A stretch of 64,000 bases of DNA from Parabacteroides sp. TM07-1AC (GCF_003480915.1 NZ_QUKD01000007.1:186001-250000), one strand, 5' to 3'; numbered from the stretch's first letter, positions 19,463 to 28,748 are shown. The notes: generated by a model not told the origin, from the sequence alone. Numbers and translations are program-made.

Positions 19463-20103
19463 AAATTAGCTTGTTGCAGTATATCGATCATTATGGGTTT
19501 GAAACCGCTTACAAAGCATTCCACGGCAATAACCATCAGGATAAGGCCCATCAGACGCATCATCACGTTGTTGCCCGTTTCTCCCATATACTTATTCAGC
19601 CGGGTGGATGCCCGGAGGATCAGGAAGGTGATAAAGTAGACGGATGCGATCACACTGACCAGCAGTATCTTCTTTATCAATGTATTCGCATCTTCCATCA
19701 GCATGATCCCGTTGGCGATAGCGCCCGGACCGCAAAGCATCGGGATGGCAAGCGGAGTAATAGAGATATCGTTTACATAGGTTTTCACCTCCTCGTCTTT
19801 GAGTTTTGCCTTGGAATAACGTGCCTGAAGCATGTCAAATCCGATGGTAAAGATAATAATACCTCCGGCAATACGGAAACCATTCGTAGAAATACCAAAG
19901 AATTTAAAGAGGAATTGTCCGGAGAAGGTAAAGACCATCAGGGTGATAAACGACACGATCGTGGCACGGCGGACGATGGTTTTACGTTCGTCGTCACTCA
20001 TCCCGTTCGTCATGGTCAGGAAGACCGGCATAGTGCCCAACGGGTTTGTCAGTGTAAAAAAGGAGGTGAAGCACAAAAGGGCGAAAGGGAGTAAGGTATC
20101 CAT
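19459..20103 (-). CDS. MarC-family (UPF0056) inner-membrane protein
   Basis: A 214-residue protein with six predicted helices. TLTNPLGTMPVFLTMT near the N-terminus and ITPLAIPMLCGPGAIANGIML in the middle are hallmark MarC/NhaS-like segments. The family is broadly conserved but its transport role is uncertain. It lies in a minus-strand series with the PNGase-like gene upstream and the HAD phosphatase downstream (4-base overlap). Confidence 0.9.
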   Translation of the reverse strand: MDTLLPFALLCFTSFFTLTNPLGTMPVFLTMTNGMSDDERKTIVRRATIVSFITLMVFTFSGQFLFKFFGISTNGFRIAGGIIIFTIGFDMLQARYSKAKLKDEEVKTYVNDISITPLAIPMLCGPGAIANGIMLMEDANTLIKKILLVSVIASVYFITFLILRASTRLNKYMGETGNNVMMRLMGLILMVIAVECFVSGFKPIMIDILQQANL

Positions 20104-20128
20104 AATAACAATGATTTAATAGGTTTAT

Positions 20129-20154
20129 GTAGGGGCGGGGTTTGCCCGCCCTAC
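20129..20154. repeat. GC-rich REP-like hairpin
   Basis: GTAGGGGCGGG (20129-20139), a short GTTTG loop and CCCGCCCTAC (20145-20154) form a hairpin with one bulged G, in otherwise AT-rich DNA between the PNGase-like stop and marC. It may attenuate transcription or be a dispersed intergenic repeat. Confidence 0.6.
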
Positions 20155-20160
20155 GTATGT

Positions 20161-21402
20161 TTATTCATCCCACACCAAATAAGCGGAAACCAGCCAATGG
20201 TTGAGCTTGTTGCCGTCTATCTCCTGAGCTTCGGGGATGCTGACCGTCAATGTATGTTCGCCCGGTTGGATATCCGACAGTTCCACTTCTTCGGGAACGA
20301 CATCGGAACCCGGACACCAGTTGGAACGGGAGAAATCGGAAGAAGCGACCGGCTCTTCCACCTCTTTTTCGGCATATCCTTTAGGACCGATATAAGAAGC
20401 CAGACGTTTCTCCAGCCAAACACCTGTCGCCGGATTAAAACGGCGGAAAGAGGCACAGTCGTTACGCCAGGGGATGAAGTTCAGAACTTCCTCTCCATCT
20501 ACCGAGATAACATTCTGCTTTTGGACAAACTCGTCACCACCGTTATGACCGCCATGCCCAGTTACGATATATTTCAGGCGGACGTTCTTTGCACCTTCCG
20601 GGATAGTAAAACCGGTCGAGACGTCTTTACGGGCAAAGATATCCGGATAAGACTGGCCGATATAATAAACCGTATTCATTAACGGTTCTACATGCCTCTT
20701 CGTCAAAGCATCACAAGTGATATCCGACTCGTCCACATCGATTGTCACGCTGGCAATATATCCCTCGGCCGTCCAGGTATCGATAAAAACACCGACATAA
20801 GCGCCACCTTCCAGCAAAGGATACAGGTCGGTGATATTCTGCTCCCAGCTCACGCTGTCGGCCCACTGGTCGATATAAACAGGTTTACGCTTGCTGCTCA
20901 GACTGTCGTCCGCACTGCTGTAATGACCTACACCGAACGGAGTCATGAAACGCATCAGCTCGACGGTCGGTTCATAATCTTCTCCGGAAACGATACCGAT
21001 CATATTTTCCAGCTTCGTACTGTCTACAGCCGGAAATTGTTTCTCTCCTTTGGCGATATTCAGCAAATTGATCGCTGACTCTTTCGGCAGGATAAAGCAG
21101 GAACCCGACTTATCCCAACGGTCGCCGTTGGATGCGATCGTCACTTTCAAGTTGACGGAAACATTGCGCTTATAGTCAGGCAACGTGACCTTCTTCAGAA
21201 TGATACGTCCGTTTACCAGATGATAGATACTATCCGGTCCCGGCTCACTATAACCGGCATACTGATCCGGTGTGAACTTCACCGGCGTGTCATGGAATAC
21301 CTGCACGGAATAGTCACCCATTGCCGGTAGTTCGCGGTGCCCGCATGCCGTCAGCAACAGGGCACCTGCCAATGAAAATGAGAATAAGATTTTCTTTGTC
21401 AT
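20161..21402 (-). CDS. PNGase F-like peptide-N-glycosidase lipoprotein
   Basis: A 413-residue exported lipoprotein (lipobox LLTAC, C20). The C-terminal half closely follows the PNGase F two-domain beta-sandwich: [61 protein letters not shown] and [11 protein letters not shown]. The N-terminal half has [16 protein letters not shown] and [19 protein letters not shown]. Such enzymes release whole N-glycans from Asn of glycoproteins, leaving Asp. An acidic WE pair equivalent to the known catalytic residues was not pinned down. It starts 6 bases after the hydrogenase stop, so co-transcription is likely. Confidence 0.85.
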   Translation of the reverse strand: MTKKILFSFSLAGALLLTACGHRELPAMGDYSVQVFHDTPVKFTPDQYAGYSEPGPDSIYHLVNGRIILKKVTLPDYKRNVSVNLKVTIASNGDRWDKSGSCFILPKESAINLLNIAKGEKQFPAVDSTKLENMIGIVSGEDYEPTVELMRFMTPFGVGHYSSADDSLSSKRKPVYIDQWADSVSWEQNITDLYPLLEGGAYVGVFIDTWTAEGYIASVTIDVDESDITCDALTKRHVEPLMNTVYYIGQSYPDIFARKDVSTGFTIPEGAKNVRLKYIVTGHGGHNGGDEFVQKQNVISVDGEEVLNFIPWRNDCASFRRFNPATGVWLEKRLASYIGPKGYAEKEVEEPVASSDFSRSNWCPGSDVVPEEVELSDIQPGEHTLTVSIPEAQEIDGNKLNHWLVSAYLVWDE

Positions 21403-21408
21403 TGTTGT

Positions 21409-22845
21409 TTAGAATTTAGTAAGTTCTTTGATCAGCTGTTTCTGTCCCGCAACCTTATCCGCATGAATGCAAGGACCGGTTACACAACCGCCTTCGCAAG
21501 CCATGACTTCGATAAACTGTGCCGGGGCTTTGCCTGTTTTGGCATAGGCACGAAGCAGAGCGACATTCTTTTTCGTCAGGTTGGCTACCTGTACGGCGTT
21601 CACCTGTTCCTCTTTCAGATACACTTTTACGGCATTGATAACACCGCCACTCTGGGCAAAGCCATGCGCTTCACGCACAGAATTATAGAGAACGGAGAAG
21701 GGTTTTGCTTCTTCTACCTTGATATCCAGTCCTTCCAAAATAGAACCAATCTCTTCGAATGTCAGTGTGAAATCGACTGCCGGGTCCATCTTCACCTCCT
21801 TACGCTTGGCTACGCACGGACCGATAAAGACAACCTGGGCATTGGGGTATTTCTCTTTGACGATGCGGGCGGTATAATACATGGGGGAACCTGTAGAAGA
21901 GATATATTTCTTCAGATCCGGAATATGTTTCTCCGCCAACTGCACATAGGAAGGACAGCAACTGGTCGTCATAAAGGGTTGTCCTTCTTCCAGTTTCTCC
22001 TTCAACTCTTCTGCTTCCCGGCGGGTCGTTTCCATCGCTCCCTGGGCTACTTCAACAATCTCCGTGAATCCCATCGCCTTGATCGCACCATATACATTTT
22101 CCACCGGCGCACTGAATTGTGCCAGGATGGAAGGAGCTACAATGGCGATCATCTGCTCCTTATTACGCAGGCGCTGCAAGACATCGAACACCTGCGATAT
22201 CTCGAAGATGGCACCGAAAGGACAAGCATTCACACATTTACCGCAATAGATACATTTCGATTCGTCGATATGCTCTACGCCATATTCGTCCTTACTGATC
22301 GCCTTCACCGGACAAACTTCTTCACAAGGGATCGGAATATATACGATGGCATGGTAAGGACAGTTCTGATGACATTTACCGCAACTGATACAGGTATCAT
22401 GGTCTATCCGCGCCTGTCCGTTCTTCTTGAACTGGATGGCGTCTTTCGGACAGTTCATATAACAGCTACGTGCCACACAACCACGGCATAGGTTTGTAAT
22501 TTCATAGTTTACCTGTACACAGGAAGAACATGCCTCATCGACAACGCACATCAGGTTTTCCTTCTTGTTTTCCGGACGTAACAGAGCCTGTTTTGCATAC
22601 TCGGACAACGGAGTCAGTTCGTCTATTTCATCCTGCATATCGAATCCCAGCAGAGGAAGTGTCTTGTATTTCCAGACAGCACGCTCCTTATGTACACAGC
22701 AACGGCCTATCACTTTCGATTTACGGGGACTTAATTCTATGGGCAAACGGTCAATCTCGTCCAGGAGACGATTCTCTTTCCAAAGTTTCACTAACTTCGC
22801 CATCAATCCGTGGCGCACAATCATTACGTTGTTGGTAAATGCCAT
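21409..22845 (-). CDS. Monomeric [FeFe] hydrogenase, group B-like
   Basis: A 478-residue iron-sulfur protein. A Cys-rich N-terminus includes a CxxCx4Cx3C set (C120-C132), then two ferredoxin-type CxxCxxCx3CP clusters (C152-C162, C198-C208). The H-cluster domain has L1 TSCCPSY (294-300), L2 IGPCVAKRKE (341-350) and L3 MACEGGCVTGPC (448-459), the form seen in group B monomeric enzymes rather than the L3 of group A. It would evolve or oxidise H2 with ferredoxin in the cytoplasm. No HydEFG maturase is nearby. A TATCTTTG promoter lies just upstream. Confidence 0.85.
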   Translation of the reverse strand: MAFTNNVMIVRHGLMAKLVKLWKENRLLDEIDRLPIELSPRKSKVIGRCCVHKERAVWKYKTLPLLGFDMQDEIDELTPLSEYAKQALLRPENKKENLMCVVDEACSSCVQVNYEITNLCRGCVARSCYMNCPKDAIQFKKNGQARIDHDTCISCGKCHQNCPYHAIVYIPIPCEEVCPVKAISKDEYGVEHIDESKCIYCGKCVNACPFGAIFEISQVFDVLQRLRNKEQMIAIVAPSILAQFSAPVENVYGAIKAMGFTEIVEVAQGAMETTRREAEELKEKLEEGQPFMTTSCCPSYVQLAEKHIPDLKKYISSTGSPMYYTARIVKEKYPNAQVVFIGPCVAKRKEVKMDPAVDFTLTFEEIGSILEGLDIKVEEAKPFSVLYNSVREAHGFAQSGGVINAVKVYLKEEQVNAVQVANLTKKNVALLRAYAKTGKAPAQFIEVMACEGGCVTGPCIHADKVAGQKQLIKELTKF

Positions 22846-22875
22846 GGTGTTTTGTTTATTTGTGCTTTAATTATG

Positions 22876-22883
22876 CAAAGATA
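22876..22883 (-). promoter_or_regulatory. -7 box TATCTTTG for [FeFe] hydrogenase
   Basis: Matches TAnnTTTG on the minus strand, 30 bases before the hydrogenase ATG and after the folB stop. This separates the hydrogenase-PNGase unit from folB. Confidence 0.55.
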
Positions 22884-22901
22884 GAGAAAGTTCTCCAAAA
22901 A

Positions 22902-23264
22902 CTAACTGTAGGTCTCTCTAAGAATTACAGAGGCACTGTAAACATCTCCGCCAAAAGGGGGATTCAGTTTGGAGAGTTTCAGTTCAATCATAAGAAGTTG
23001 GGGGAACGTTTCCTTTAATGCCGCCAGGATACGTCCGGCAGCATGTTCGATCAGCTTGGATGGAATTGCCATCTCTCTCTTAACAACCTCGTAGACAACG
23101 GCATAATTTATCGTATCTTCCAGGGTATCGTCGGCTACCGCTTTTTCAAGAGGTGCCGTTAAAACAAGGTTCACCACGAACGTATTACCAACCCGTGTCT
23201 CCTGTGGGGCGACACCATGGTAAGCGTAAAAATTCATGGCCTCCAGCTCTATTTGTACTGTCAT
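22902..23264 (-). CDS. folB: Dihydroneopterin aldolase FolB
   Basis: A 120-residue folate enzyme that cleaves 7,8-dihydroneopterin to 6-hydroxymethyl-dihydropterin and glycolaldehyde. MNFYAYHGVAPQETRVGNTFVVNL holds the family YGxHG-type N-terminal motif, TINYAVVYEVVKREM supplies pterin-site residues, and ELKLSKLNPPFGGDVYSASV has the KxxPP-type catalytic Lys region. Length is normal. It is divergent from the bactofilin gene, with 87 bases between starts. Confidence 0.92.
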   Translation of the reverse strand: MTVQIELEAMNFYAYHGVAPQETRVGNTFVVNLVLTAPLEKAVADDTLEDTINYAVVYEVVKREMAIPSKLIEHAAGRILAALKETFPQLLMIELKLSKLNPPFGGDVYSASVILRETYS

Positions 23265-23322
23265 TTTTCGTTATTTTATCTGTAAAAGTAGATAAAGTAA
23301 ACCTTTCTGCAAAAAAATAGTC

Positions 23323-23330
23323 TATATTTG
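23323..23330 (+). promoter_or_regulatory. -7 box TATATTTG for bactofilin
   Basis: Matches TAnnTTTG and lies 22-25 bases before the candidate ATGs at 23352 and 23355. An in-frame ATG at 23328 falls inside the box and is therefore unlikely to be used. Confidence 0.55.
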
Positions 23331-23351
23331 CGATTCAAGCAACAAAGTATC

Positions 23352-23714
23352 ATGATGGGAATAAAACAAAAAGACGAAAACTCTGCTGGTGGCCTACATA
23401 ACACCCTTGCCACCGGAACAACCGTAAAAGGTAATATTATTACAGAAACCGATTTCAGATTAGACGGCCAGGTAGAAGGCGATATCAGTTGTAACGGCAA
23501 GATCGTTGTCGGACCGAAAGGACAAGTCATCGGTAATATTGTCTCTTCCAATGCCGAGATCCTGGGCGAAGTAGAAGGTTCCGTACGTGTCAGTGAAAAA
23601 TTAGTCCTGAAAGCTACGGCAAATATCAAAGGGGATGTGTTTGCACAGTCGCTTGAAATAGAACCGAATGCCCGTTTCAACGGAGTTTGTAATATGTCAG
23701 GGGAAAAAGCCTGA
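23352..23714 (+). CDS. Bactofilin (polymer-forming cytoskeletal protein)
   Basis: A 120-residue bactofilin. The repeated beta-helix turns are visible: NIITETDFRLDGQVEGDISCNGKIVVGPKGQVIGNIVSSNAEILGEVEGSVRVSEKLVLKATANIKGDVFA is the hallmark core, written here as positions 28-98. Short disordered ends flank it. Bactofilins polymerise without nucleotide under the membrane and organise cell-wall or envelope proteins. Starts at 23352 or 23355 are both possible. It converges on the giant surface-protein gene across a strong terminator. Confidence 0.9.
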   Translation: MMGIKQKDENSAGGLHNTLATGTTVKGNIITETDFRLDGQVEGDISCNGKIVVGPKGQVIGNIVSSNAEILGEVEGSVRVSEKLVLKATANIKGDVFAQSLEIEPNARFNGVCNMSGEKA

Positions 23715-23739
23715 ACCGATCACATCTACAAAAATAAAA

Positions 23740-23777
23740 GGGTATGCCCAAAACACCTTCCGGTGTCCGGCATACCC
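23740..23777. terminator. Bidirectional terminator between bactofilin and surface protein gene
   Basis: GGGTATGCC (23740-23748) pairs with GGCATACCC (23769-23777). An inner ACACC/GGTGT stem closes on a TTCC loop. A-rich sequence precedes and T-rich sequence follows. Confidence 0.85.
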
Positions 23778-23811
23778 TCCTTATTTCATGCTGCTTCGTT
23801 TAGAAGTCTAC

Positions 23812-26800
23812 CTAATTCATAAGTTTGAAAACTTCTCTTTTGATCAGTACAAAATAGACGCCTTTCGGGAGATCCGTTTCGGTGACGTGTCCTAAGACGG
23901 TCAACGTCTTATGGAGGTGGCCGTCAAACGTGATAATCCTCGCAACTACCTTCGTTTCGCTATACAACCTCAACACGCCCTTATGACTCCAAACCCGTAC
24001 GGGCATATCGACATTGACATTTGAAGTCGGATGATCAGGCGTGATGCCGGTGATCGAGATCGTCAGGTCGCAAGAGACATCCGCAAGCGTGTAGCGACCA
24101 TCGGCATCGGACTGCAATGTCTCGTTGCCTGCTTTCACAACTGGGGCGGATTGGCTGTATTCGGAATCCAAAGTCAGAGTGAAACTGAAGCTGCTTCCCT
24201 CCTCTACCGTATAATCTCCGGCAACCGGATCAGTCGTGGCACCGACCACAGACGGCAAGGTGATCGTGTAACTGTCCACCGTGGGCGTGGGATCAGGTAC
24301 AGGATCCGGCGTGGGATCAGGTTCCGGCTCCGTTTTCGGTTCTACCGTCACCGTGCCATAAACGCTTAGCGTAGTAGAGACTGGTTTTTCGCCAATTACT
24401 TCCCGTTTAATCAGGCAGCGATACTCGTAAGTGCCCGGAGCGTTCAAAGCCTCACTGTAATTATTCGTATAGGAAACGGCCTCCGGTTCGGCATCAAGCG
24501 TCATTGCTCGCATAACCACCGGAATCTGTTCCGGGCAGGTCGTTGATTCTCCGATATCTGTCCATGTACCAGCGCTTCCGCGTTGCCATTGGAAAGTGAC
24601 AGTTGCATCGGCTGGAACGGTTGCTTTCGCACTTAAAGAGGCGATTTCACCCGATGTGATGTTTTTATCCGCTTCTTCTTCTTTTAGCACGGAAAGAAGC
24701 GGAATTTCGTCTTCACCGAGAACTTCCGTGATCAACCCGGTGTTGTCGATTAATGTACCGGTATTGATGACCTTGGCTGCCAATGACACTTCTGCGGCAT
24801 TATCACCCTTTTCGATGGTCACACAGCCATTATTGGTGAGCGTTCCGAGGTCGTTCGTTCCCGACAATTTGAGGATGACGTTCGCATCCTCGGTGATGGT
24901 CGTTTTACCCTCGGGGGTTTCGCCGTCTCCGCCATCCTCTTTCGACTGGACGGTTACGTTGCCGATTTCCACAACTGCCGGTTTATTTTCCTCCGAGCCG
25001 GATGCGGAGATTTCCACCCTGTCTACGCTTGTGATTTCATCCGATCCGCCCAATACGGTGGTATCATTTTCGATATACAACGTGTCGAGACGGAACCGGG
25101 CAACCAGTTCAATGGATCCTTGTGCCAGGAACTTGTACTCTTCATTCGTCTTTATCTCCACCTGCGGAATGGAATCCAGCTTCTCTACCCCCTCTTCCAA
25201 TTTCTTCACGACTTTCACGACATCCACCAACGTTGCCCCCTTGCCGGGCTTAGGCGTAACGTGGAAAGTTCTTGCATTTGTAAAAATGATCGTGGTGTCG
25301 GCCTGGAAATCATGTTTTTCTTGCTCTTCCTCTTCTCCCGTCAGATAATATCCTTCGAATGTGCCGGGGCCTTCCGCTTTCAGGGTGAGGGGAAATTCGA
25401 TGACGGACGGTTTGTTCTTTTCTCCCAGGATCGGGAAACCGTCGTTTCGTTCGTCTTTGCATACCCAGTATTTCCATGGGATCTCACCTTGAAGAGACTT
25501 GTGCGCTTCAACTCCATTATTCAAGGCATCCAATGCATCTTTCGAATCCGTGGCTCTGAAACCATCAATGGTTCCATCTCCCGGTTCGGCAACCAGCTCG
25601 CCGATAAGCGGATCCTTTGTGATTGTCAACTCAGGAGAAGTGCACTTCTCCTCATGAAACACAGGCTTGAAAAGATGAGAATAAGTATTCTCGATGCAAG
25701 CACCCGAGCGACAATTAACCGCAATCTCCCCTGCCCTGATAATTCCTCCGACATTATTACTTCCATCCCAACTGGGTTTCGTATATGTCTCCTTCATACT
25801 TATCTCTCCGGTAAAATAGCAGTTTTGAATAACCTTGTCGTTAAACACCACCAATCCGGCACTACTGACAACGGAAGGATCTGTGAAGTTAGAGGTCAAC
25901 TTGCTTTGTTCCACACCGCAGTTGACGATATATCCATTCGTATTGTTGCAAACAAGCCCGGAAGAACCGGAGTTTATCCTGCTATTATATTTTGTGTCTT
26001 TACTGTTGAATGTACCATTGACCACGAGATTAGCCAGAGTAGAAGCCGGTCTACTCGAAGAGCCTAGTTGTTGCATGAAAGTAGCACAAGTCTGATTCAC
26101 TTTCAGGTTATAAATGCGGTGGTTCTGCCCATCCAAAAGCGCAGCAGAGAATACAAAGATAGGAACCCATTCATATCCGGCCATATCCAGGTCGGCGGTG
26201 ATTTGGATTTCCGAAGCCTGGTTTATTTTATAGTAATCTGTCTGGGGAAGTTCGACCTCGAAGTCTTTATTCCAATAACCATTAATCGCAGTCATCAGCC
26301 AAAGCAGCCCTTCCGGCGTATTGATCTCATAATTGTATGGAATTTGCGTCCCGAAGACTGTCACATCTTTGCCATTCGGTCCTACGTCGGCCTTCAAAGC
26401 CTCTTCCCTGCCATAATCCGCGGGGGATTCGCTATCAAGAGCCTTGACTTGTATCCTATCATATTTTTGTATGGCATCGTTTTTGTATTGCACGTCCGGC
26501 TGTAACTCCTGTGTCAATGTAAAGTAGCCATATCCCTTCTCCAACATGCTTTCTGGTGTGAGACCGACCGACGGGTCAATGTGGAAAGCACAATTATTAT
26601 AAACACCTCCGCTAAGCTCAACCTCCGCATCTGCCAGGATCTGTATAGCCGCACGGACCGATTCATGTTCGGCAGCCGTAAATTCTCCACCTGTGATTGT
26701 CAGATTGCCCCCTTCAATGATGATAGGCTTGTTGATTTTCTGTCCACTTATAGAGTAATCTGTAGCGTTAAAGTTCCCGCCATTTATGGTTATTTTCCCA

Positions 26801-27729
26801 TTTTTCGACTGAAGCCCATAGAAAGTCCCCCCGTTAATAGTCAATTCACTACCTTCCACTGGAATAGAACCCAAAAAGACTCCGTCATCGATAATCAAGC
26901 TACCACCTTCCGAGACATGAAAAGGGAAAGGAACCAGTCCGGAAAATGTCTTCCCGAATGTTCCGCCAGATATTTTCAATGTACCACTTTTTGTAACATT
27001 GAATCCACCTGCCTCTAGTGTCCCGGCATCTTTATTCAAGTTGCATGTCCCTCCTTCCGTCTGGACGATATTCTTCGGGTAATAGGATTCCAAACTATTG
27101 ATCGGCCTGAAGTTACAATTTCTGAATGTCAGTTCCCCTCCAGTTTGGAGGATAGCACAAGAAACTGTTTCCTTATCCAACGAGTGCGAATAACTGACAG
27201 ATTTCATTGTCACCGTACCACCTTCCATTAATATTGTTTTATTGGGGCTGATAGTTAGGTTCGACAGGGTGACATTTCCGCCTGATATAACCATATCATC
27301 AGACAGATAATCACAAAAGATTTCGCCTTGCCTTGTTATTTCGACATTCCCATTCACTGCCAGCTTAGAAATGGTAGGATTAAAATAATTAGTTTGGGGG
27401 TTTTGGATCTGTATAATTCCACCTGTAGCCGTAACAGATGCCAACTGTAGAATACCATTTAAGATCAGGGTTCCACTGTTTAGTTGGATATGGCTGATGG
27501 TTCCTTCATACCTCTGAATGAGATTACCATCAGTATCAAATGTCTCTTCGGTATGGCGAGTGGAATTGATGGTTACCGTGCCTCCATCGATCGTACAAGA
27601 AAATGTTCCATCCTGACCATATACCCAGTTGCCAAATACCTGCTGGCCCCATGCCCTATCAGGCAAAAGCATCATCGCCCCCATCAGACAAAGCAGCCAG
27701 AGTCGGTATTTCTGTATTATTTGTTTCAT
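23812..27729 (-). CDS. Large secreted beta-helix/Ig-like surface protein
   Basis: A 1305-residue exported protein with signal peptide 1-28 (LLPDRAWGQ). Residues 30-400 are repeated short beta turns with GG/NG pairs (LTINGGTFYG, ITINGGNF, LTITGGEFT), like a right-handed beta-helix. Residues 480-720 resemble GLUG-type repeats (TPEGLLWLMTAING, ITADLDMAGYEWVPI). Later parts are beta-rich with another helix-like stretch near 910-1000, then a Pro/Glu/Asp linker (PEPDPTPDPVPDPTP) near 1160 and a small C-terminal domain (about 1240-1305, LPKGVYFVLIKRE) resembling Por/T9SS-like or anchoring sorting domains. It has no recognised enzyme domain; adhesion or surface coating is inference. It follows the DUF4469 gene across a palindromic array. 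Confidence 0.8.
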   Translation of the reverse strand: MKQIIQKYRLWLLCLMGAMMLLPDRAWGQQVFGNWVYGQDGTFSCTIDGGTVTINSTRHTEETFDTDGNLIQRYEGTISHIQLNSGTLILNGILQLASVTATGGIIQIQNPQTNYFNPTISKLAVNGNVEITRQGEIFCDYLSDDMVISGGNVTLSNLTISPNKTILMEGGTVTMKSVSYSHSLDKETVSCAILQTGGELTFRNCNFRPINSLESYYPKNIVQTEGGTCNLNKDAGTLEAGGFNVTKSGTLKISGGTFGKTFSGLVPFPFHVSEGGSLIIDDGVFLGSIPVEGSELTINGGTFYGLQSKNGKITINGGNFNATDYSISGQKINKPIIIEGGNLTITGGEFTAAEHESVRAAIQILADAEVELSGGVYNNCAFHIDPSVGLTPESMLEKGYGYFTLTQELQPDVQYKNDAIQKYDRIQVKALDSESPADYGREEALKADVGPNGKDVTVFGTQIPYNYEINTPEGLLWLMTAINGYWNKDFEVELPQTDYYKINQASEIQITADLDMAGYEWVPIFVFSAALLDGQNHRIYNLKVNQTCATFMQQLGSSSRPASTLANLVVNGTFNSKDTKYNSRINSGSSGLVCNNTNGYIVNCGVEQSKLTSNFTDPSVVSSAGLVVFNDKVIQNCYFTGEISMKETYTKPSWDGSNNVGGIIRAGEIAVNCRSGACIENTYSHLFKPVFHEEKCTSPELTITKDPLIGELVAEPGDGTIDGFRATDSKDALDALNNGVEAHKSLQGEIPWKYWVCKDERNDGFPILGEKNKPSVIEFPLTLKAEGPGTFEGYYLTGEEEEQEKHDFQADTTIIFTNARTFHVTPKPGKGATLVDVVKVVKKLEEGVEKLDSIPQVEIKTNEEYKFLAQGSIELVARFRLDTLYIENDTTVLGGSDEITSVDRVEISASGSEENKPAVVEIGNVTVQSKEDGGDGETPEGKTTITEDANVILKLSGTNDLGTLTNNGCVTIEKGDNAAEVSLAAKVINTGTLIDNTGLITEVLGEDEIPLLSVLKEEEADKNITSGEIASLSAKATVPADATVTFQWQRGSAGTWTDIGESTTCPEQIPVVMRAMTLDAEPEAVSYTNNYSEALNAPGTYEYRCLIKREVIGEKPVSTTLSVYGTVTVEPKTEPEPDPTPDPVPDPTPTVDSYTITLPSVVGATTDPVAGDYTVEEGSSFSFTLTLDSEYSQSAPVVKAGNETLQSDADGRYTLADVSCDLTISITGITPDHPTSNVNVDMPVRVWSHKGVLRLYSETKVVARIITFDGHLHKTLTVLGHVTETDLPKGVYFVLIKREVFKLMN

Positions 27730-27797
27730 AAGTAAATGCTTGTTTAAATTGTATAAGTTCTTTGATATTTGCGCAGGTTACGTAAATTGATCCGTTT

Positions 27798-27940
27798 CGT
27801 ACCGCGCATATACGATTGTCGTATGCGCTCGTATACGGACATCGTATGCGCTCGTATACGGACATCGTATGTTCCCGTATACGACGGTCGTATGTGAGAG
27901 GATACGATCATCGTATACGAGCGCATACGGTGATCGCATA
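27798..27940. repeat. 23-bp near-palindromic tandem repeat array
   Basis: Five head-to-tail 23-bp units lie at 27820-27842, 27843-27865, 27866-27888, 27889-27911 and 27912-27934. A diverged 22-bp unit (27798-27819) precedes and a partial CGCATA follows. The first two full units are identical. Each carries a CGTAT(G/A)...(G/C)TATACG-type palindromic core, for example CGTATGCGCTCGTATACG. It lies wholly in the gap between the DUF4469 stop and the surface-protein start, so it would be in the shared mRNA. Confidence 0.85.
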
Positions 27941-27947
27941 AAAAGTG

Positions 27948-28727
27948 TCATTCAATTACAGGGCGGTCATCCTCGCCGGTATCCCCTACTGTCAGCAGGT
28001 AAGGGAAACGGTTACGGCGTACGTCTTTCAACAATTGTTTGGTGTTGCCGCCATATTGGGAAGCTATTTCCAAATAGTATTTACCATCGGCCAATGCCGG
28101 GATAATGAAAGAGAAATAAGAAGGATCATTACGCGAAACGGCTGTCATCGGAACGGCTGTTTCTGCTTCGGTTTCTGAGTTGATAAAGAAAAAACCTACG
28201 GTGTTACCTTCAGTTCCCACTATCTTGACGCGCTTACCTTCACCGTTGAGAGTGTTGCCCGGGGTGATTTTAGCATTTATAGAACCGGAGAATACATCAG
28301 TCAGTTTAGTGACGGTCGGAAGTCCTTCCACTACTTCACCTACGATCACGTTGATACCTTTCAAATCCATTTTCACTTCTTTAATAGGCGTGCTGCGAAG
28401 GGTTACATTATTCTTTGCCGGATCGAATTTGGCTTTCGGACCAATAAAGGGGCCGTCTATTCCGAGCGAGTTGTTTGTCAAACCGAATTCTACGGTAGAA
28501 CCTGAGTATAATTCTTCTTTGGCTACCGCTTTCAGATCGTTGTGGGCGGCTAGTAATTCGGACGCTGTAAACTTACTTTTTCCGCTTGCTGCAATATTGC
28601 AGAGATCTTCAATAGAGCGATTTGCCACGTAAGTGACGTTGGCAGTGAAGTCGTCTTCACGCTCTGTCAGCATGTTAGCTACCAAGGTAGCAACGATACT
28701 TCGTTTTCTGGGTTCATTTGTTGCCAT
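27948..28727 (-). CDS. DUF4469 protein with HU-like DNA-binding-type N-terminus
   Basis: A 259-residue protein of a Bacteroidales family. Residues 1-125 resemble the HU-related N-terminal domain (RKRSIVATLVANMLTERED, FTASELLAAHNDLKAVAKEEL), and residues 130-250 an Ig-like DUF4469 fold (GNTLNGEGKRVKIVGTEGNTVGFFF, YYLEIASQYGGNTKQLLKDVR). No signal peptide. The family is often described as possibly nucleoid-associated; its true role is unknown. The start at 28727 follows an A-rich leader (AAAACTAATAAAG). The gene lies immediately downstream of an inverted-repeat segment proposed as an invertible promoter, and upstream of the large surface-protein gene. Confidence 0.85.
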   Translation of the reverse strand: MATNEPRKRSIVATLVANMLTEREDDFTANVTYVANRSIEDLCNIAASGKSKFTASELLAAHNDLKAVAKEELYSGSTVEFGLTNNSLGIDGPFIGPKAKFDPAKNNVTLRSTPIKEVKMDLKGINVIVGEVVEGLPTVTKLTDVFSGSINAKITPGNTLNGEGKRVKIVGTEGNTVGFFFINSETEAETAVPMTAVSRNDPSYFSFIIPALADGKYYLEIASQYGGNTKQLLKDVRRNRFPYLLTVGDTGEDDRPVIE

Positions 28728-28748
28728 AGGCTTTATTAGTTTTAATGA

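Noticed and set aside
27798..27940. CRISPR array
   Set aside because: Units are contiguous 23-bp repeats with no unique spacers and there are no cas genes.
27659..28105. Short repeated frames over the 23-bp array
   Set aside because: They are translations of the palindromic DNA repeat on both strands, with repetitive Tyr/Arg/Thr peptides and no start signals.
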